Shown in pieces: positions 58,639 to 64,000 of a DNA stretch of 64,000 bases. The DNA lies in the NCBI GenBank assembly GCA_016235165.1, contig JACRLX010000021.1, forward strand, positions 62,001-126,000, read 5' to 3'. The notes beneath the pieces are model-generated. The model saw only the letters and a list, made by a program, of their open reading frames with translations, did no database searches and was not told the origin of the DNA. Numbering within the stretch: position 1 is the first letter of the stretch; each line of letters starts with the position of its first letter. Both the position numbers and the translations under genes were made by a program. This stretch comes from Rhodocyclales bacterium. Its GTDB lineage: Bacteria > Pseudomonadota > Gammaproteobacteria > Burkholderiales > Rhodocyclaceae.

Positions 58639-61287
<2,649 letters not shown>

Positions 61288-61320
61288 TTATACCCGGCCG
61301 CACTTTTCGAAAGGACTCGC

Positions 61321-62190
61321 ATGCGCGCCCTGCTCAGGCTTTTCGCGGTATTCGCCACTGGCATGCTGCTGCATTCCACCGCTGCACTCGCCCTCGCGCC
61401 GGCGACCGTGGAGCTGGTCCAGGCACCGGCCTGGCTGGAGCGCGACGGACGCAGCCAACCCCTGGCGCCGGGCATGGAATTGCGCAACGGCGACCTGGTG
61501 CGCACGGGAACCGGCGCCCGCGCCTACCTGATGCTGGCCGAAGGCAGTCGCGTCAAGCTGGGCGAAGCCGCGCGCTTCAATCTTCATAACCGCAGCCTGC
61601 ACCCGGAAAAATCCTTTCGCGGCGCGCTCGACATCGTGGCCGGAGCTTTCCGCTTCACCACCGGAAAACTGAAGAAGTCGGTGCCGCGCGAGTTGGCGAT
61701 ACGGGTCGGCACCGCCACGATCGGCATACGCGGCACCGACATCTGGGGCAAGACCGACAAGGACGGCGACCTCGTCGCCCTGATCGAGGGCCACATCGAG
61801 ATCACCCGCGCCGGGCAGGCGACCGAGATGTCCCAGGCAATGAGCTACTACGACGCACCGCGAGGCAAGGATGCAGCGGTGAAACCTCTCGACCTGGAAA
61901 CTTTTGCCTACCTGGCACGACAGACCGACATCGTCGGCGGCGACGGCGCGGCAGGGAAAGGCGGCAAGTGGTCGATCATCGCGGGCACAGCCGAGAGCCA
62001 AACCGCTGCGCTGGAAATCTACGACGCCGCGCGCAATGCCGGCTTCGCCGCCCGCGTCCGTCTAAGCGGTGCGGCCGACGCCAGGAGCTACGAGGTGGTT
62101 CTTGGTGGCTACGCCAGTGCCGCCGAAGCCGAAGTGGCGGCAGCCCGCCTCAAGGCAGCCACCGAGCTCAAGCCGCGGGTCGCACGCTGA
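61321..62190 (+). CDS. FecR-like periplasmic protein with C-terminal SPOR domain
   Basis: The 289-residue protein has a signal peptide (about 1-27). A FecR-like domain (about 30-160) includes GMELRNGDLVRTGTGARAYLMLAEGS in part and AIRVGTATIGIRGTDIWG. A C-terminal SPOR-like repeat (about 215-285) contains YDAARNAGFAARVRL and GGYASAAEAE. SPOR binds denuded peptidoglycan at division sites. It is divergent from leuS. The combined role is inferred. Confidence 0.85.
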   Translation: MRALLRLFAVFATGMLLHSTAALALAPATVELVQAPAWLERDGRSQPLAPGMELRNGDLVRTGTGARAYLMLAEGSRVKLGEAARFNLHNRSLHPEKSFRGALDIVAGAFRFTTGKLKKSVPRELAIRVGTATIGIRGTDIWGKTDKDGDLVALIEGHIEITRAGQATEMSQAMSYYDAPRGKDAAVKPLDLETFAYLARQTDIVGGDGAAGKGGKWSIIAGTAESQTAALEIYDAARNAGFAARVRLSGAADARSYEVVLGGYASAAEAEVAAARLKAATELKPRVAR

Positions 62191-62194
62191 GCGC

Positions 62195-62545
62195 TTACTC
62201 GGCCCAGCTTCGCTGGCTCCGCTGCGCGACCGATTCGAGCAACGTCCAGCCGCGCGCGCTGAGCGCCGAGGCTTCATGCATCACCCGCATCGACAGGGCC
62301 CAGGCCCGCGACTGGGCGCGCGCCCAGGGCCGCCAGCCAAAAGAGGCGGCATCGGCGCGCAGGGACTCCTCGGCGACCAGGCTGAGGAGGCGATCCACCG
62401 CCAGCTTGAAATAGTCCGCCGAACCGCTGGTCGCCTGATGCGCCGCCCAGCGCTCGGCCTCATGCCATAGCGTCTCGGCGCGACGCTCGCCGATGCCGGC
62501 CTTGCGGGCCAGCCAGGGCAACAGTTTTGGGGTTCTGGTTTTCAT
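62195..62545 (-). CDS. Conserved hypothetical protein
   Basis: From ATG 62545, with GGAG upstream, the product has 116 residues: KTRTPKLLPWLARKAGI, then helical segments with WHEAERWAAHQA, FKLAVDRLLSLVAEESLR and ASFGWRPWARAQSRAWAL. It is Trp-rich, helical and without a signal peptide or membrane segment. I recognise similar betaproteobacterial proteins but not a function. It is convergent with the FecR-SPOR gene. Confidence 0.65.
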   Translation of the reverse strand: MKTRTPKLLPWLARKAGIGERRAETLWHEAERWAAHQATSGSADYFKLAVDRLLSLVAEESLRADAASFGWRPWARAQSRAWALSMRVMHEASALSARGWTLLESVAQRSQRSWAE

Positions 62546-62802
62546 GTCGATTCTCCGTGGGTCGGCACCGACCGGCCTCGTGGGCCGGACGAGCCCGATT
62601 CGTACACAATGTGTGTTGCATTGCGGCAATCGCATTCTACCTTTTGATGTGGGCTGCCAGCTCAAAGTTCAAGATATTTTGCTGCGATGCAATATTCGGC
62701 TGCTCTGCGAACTTTAGACCTCGGCCGCCGTTGTTAGCGCTTACTTAGCAAAGAGCGGAGGGACCGCGTCGATATAATCGGGCGATCTGCCCGGCACCGC
62801 CC
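62546..62802. other. Intergenic region upstream of uvrD
   Basis: This 257-base divergent gap is AT-richer around 62620-62760 than its neighbours. TATAAT at 62773-62778, 24 bases before uvrD, is the only clear promoter-like element. I saw no LexA box and no gene. Confidence 0.5.
62773..62778 (+). promoter_or_regulatory. Possible -10 hexamer for uvrD
   Basis: A perfect TATAAT lies 24 bases before the uvrD start codon. No -35 at suitable spacing was recognised. Confidence 0.4.
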
Positions 62803-64000
62803 ATGACCTCCCTGCTCGATCACCTCAACCCTCCCCAACTGGCGGCGGTCACCCTTCCCCCTCAGCACGCGCTAATCCTCGCCGGCGCCGGCTCGGGCAA
62901 GACGCGGGTACTCACCACGCGCATCGCCTGGCTGATTTCCAGCGGGCAGGTGGCCCCCAGCGGCATCCTCGCGGTAACCTTCACCAACAAGGCTGCGAAG
63001 GAGATGCTGACGCGGCTGGCGGCGATGCTGCCGATCAGCGTCAAGGGCATGTGGATCGGCACCTTCCATGGCCTCTGCAACCGGCTGCTGCGCGCCCACC
63101 ATCGCGACGCCGGACTGCCGCAACTGTTCCAGATCCTCGATTCCGCCGACCAGCAGGCGGCCGTCAAGCGCCTGCTGAAGACGCTTAACGTCGACGACGA
63201 AAAGTACCCGCCGCGCGAACTCTGCCACTTCATCAATGCGCAGAAGGAGCAGGGTCTGCGCCCGGCGGCGGTCGAGGCCTGGGACGACTGGGCGAAGAAG
63301 CGCGTCGAGCTCTACGAGGCCTACGAAGCACAGTGCCAGCGCGAGGGCGTGGTCGATTTCGCCGAGTTGCTGCTGCGCTGTTACGAGCTGCTGGAACGCA
63401 ACGAACCGCTGCGCCGGCATTATCAGGAACGCTTCCGCCATGTATTGGTGGATGAATTTCAAGACACCAACAAGCTGCAATACCGCTGGTTGAAGCTGCT
63501 GGCTGGCGGGGGCGCGGCGATGTTTTGCGTCGGCGACGACGACCAGTCGATCTATGCGTTCAGGGGCGCCGACGTCGGCAACATGCGCGACTTCGAGCGC
63601 GAGTTCAAGGTGACGAACCTGATCCGCCTCGAACAGAACTACCGCTCCCACGGCAACATCCTCGACGCCGCCAATGCCATCATCAGGAACAATCCTTCGC
63701 GCCTGGGCAAGAACCTGTGGACCGAAGCCGGGGCCGGCGAGCCGATCCGGGTGCATGAGTCCTACTCCGACGGCGACGAGGCGCGCTTCATCGTCGAGGA
63801 GGTCAAGGCCCTGTCGCGCGACGGACATGCCCGCGCGGAGATCGCCCTGCTCTACCGCAGCAACGCCCAAAGCCGGGCGCTGGAACACGCGCTGTTCAAT
63901 GCCGGCCTGCCCTACCGAGTGTATGGCGGCCTGCGCTTTTTCGAGCGTGCCGAGATCAAGCACGCACTGGCCTACCTGCGCCTGATCGCCAATGCCAACG
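62803..64000 (+). CDS. uvrD: DNA helicase II UvrD, 5' part
   Basis: The open frame starts at ATG 62803 and runs off the window (399 complete codons; full UvrD is about 720). Motifs I, Ia, II and others are present: AGAGSGKTRVLTTRIAWL (about 27-44), FTNKAAKEM, TFHGLCNRLLR, VLVDEFQDTNKLQY (about 216-229) and GDDDQSIYAFRGA. It is a superfamily 1 3'-5' helicase of mismatch and excision repair. Rep is excluded by overall likeness to UvrD. Confidence 0.95.
   Translation, partial: MTSLLDHLNPPQLAAVTLPPQHALILAGAGSGKTRVLTTRIAWLISSGQVAPSGILAVTFTNKAAKEMLTRLAAMLPISVKGMWIGTFHGLCNRLLRAHHRDAGLPQLFQILDSADQQAAVKRLLKTLNVDDEKYPPRELCHFINAQKEQGLRPAAVEAWDDWAKKRVELYEAYEAQCQREGVVDFAELLLRCYELLERNEPLRRHYQERFRHVLVDEFQDTNKLQYRWLKLLAGGGAAMFCVGDDDQSIYAFRGADVGNMRDFEREFKVTNLIRLEQNYRSHGNILDAANAIIRNNPSRLGKNLWTEAGAGEPIRVHESYSDGDEARFIVEEVKALSRDGHARAEIALLYRSNAQSRALEHALFNAGLPYRVYGGLRFFERAEIKHALAYLRLIANAN

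Overview
The window is a GC-rich, gene-dense stretch of bacterial chromosome. Gene content and order point to a betaproteobacterium, most likely in or near the Rhodocyclales. Supporting clues are the DUF3460 gene, the gmk-rpoZ-spoT run, the rpsU-yqeY-dnaG-rpoD macromolecular synthesis cluster followed by a CAU-anticodon tRNA, the kinase-phosphatase-rph-rdgB-hemW run, the leuS-lptE-holA-proA run, and an rpoD with a long Lys/Ala/Pro-rich head. This assignment is an inference from gene order; no rRNA is present.

Layout. 1-1067: 5' part of a membrane sensor kinase with a degenerate H-box, a 271-bp MITE-like element next to its start codon, then intergenic DNA. 1068-6803: ffh, a CcsA/YpjD-type protein, a CorC-type transporter, pilC and pilD. 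7058-11044: fmdB, DUF502, aspS, a secreted barnase-type RNase with a barstar-type inhibitor, nudB. 11153-15837: hsp20, a methyltransferase, DUF3460, spoT, rpoZ, gmk. 15902-19773: DUF2946 and PCu(A)C copper genes and a GGDEF-EAL protein. 19908-25898: yicC, Ser/Thr kinase, PP2C phosphatase, rph, rdgB, hemW, OmpA-like lipoprotein or periplasmic protein. 25914-33896: a radical-SAM gene remnant, a DnaQ-Cho fusion, patatin, a small HTH protein, tRNA, rpoD, dnaG, yqeY, rpsU. 33971-43384: glycosyltransferase-like, receiver-like, SplB-like radical SAM, tsaD, a double cNMP protein, hemerythrin, plsY, folB, ybaK, DUF1223, xerD, ogt, DUF1850. 43384-51060: TAXI-TRAP uptake system, a SulP-STAS-cNMP transporter, a hybrid histidine kinase. 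51057-64000: CoA transferase, chalcone-isomerase-like protein, DUF4139, a membrane HELGH protein, proA, an orphaned antitoxin with a truncated toxin, holA, lptE, leuS, a FecR-SPOR protein, a hypothetical gene, and the 5' part of uvrD.

Most of the window is housekeeping: translation, replication and repair, stringent response, and tRNA and membrane lipid biosynthesis. Signalling genes are scattered between these conserved blocks.

The most unusual signal is a dispersed 26-bp repeat with consensus AAAGTCGGCGCTG + GCGATACGGCGAT. I find about 15 copies on both strands. Three are intergenic; the others lie inside coding sequences, including plsY, leuS, tsaD, proA, hemW and xerD, or across the stop codon of rph. 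It is read in several frames, most visibly as the peptide KVGAGDTAI in unrelated proteins. It could be a DNA-uptake-type sequence, a coding-tolerant palindromic-element-like repeat, or a protein-binding site. I do not recognise it as a named element.
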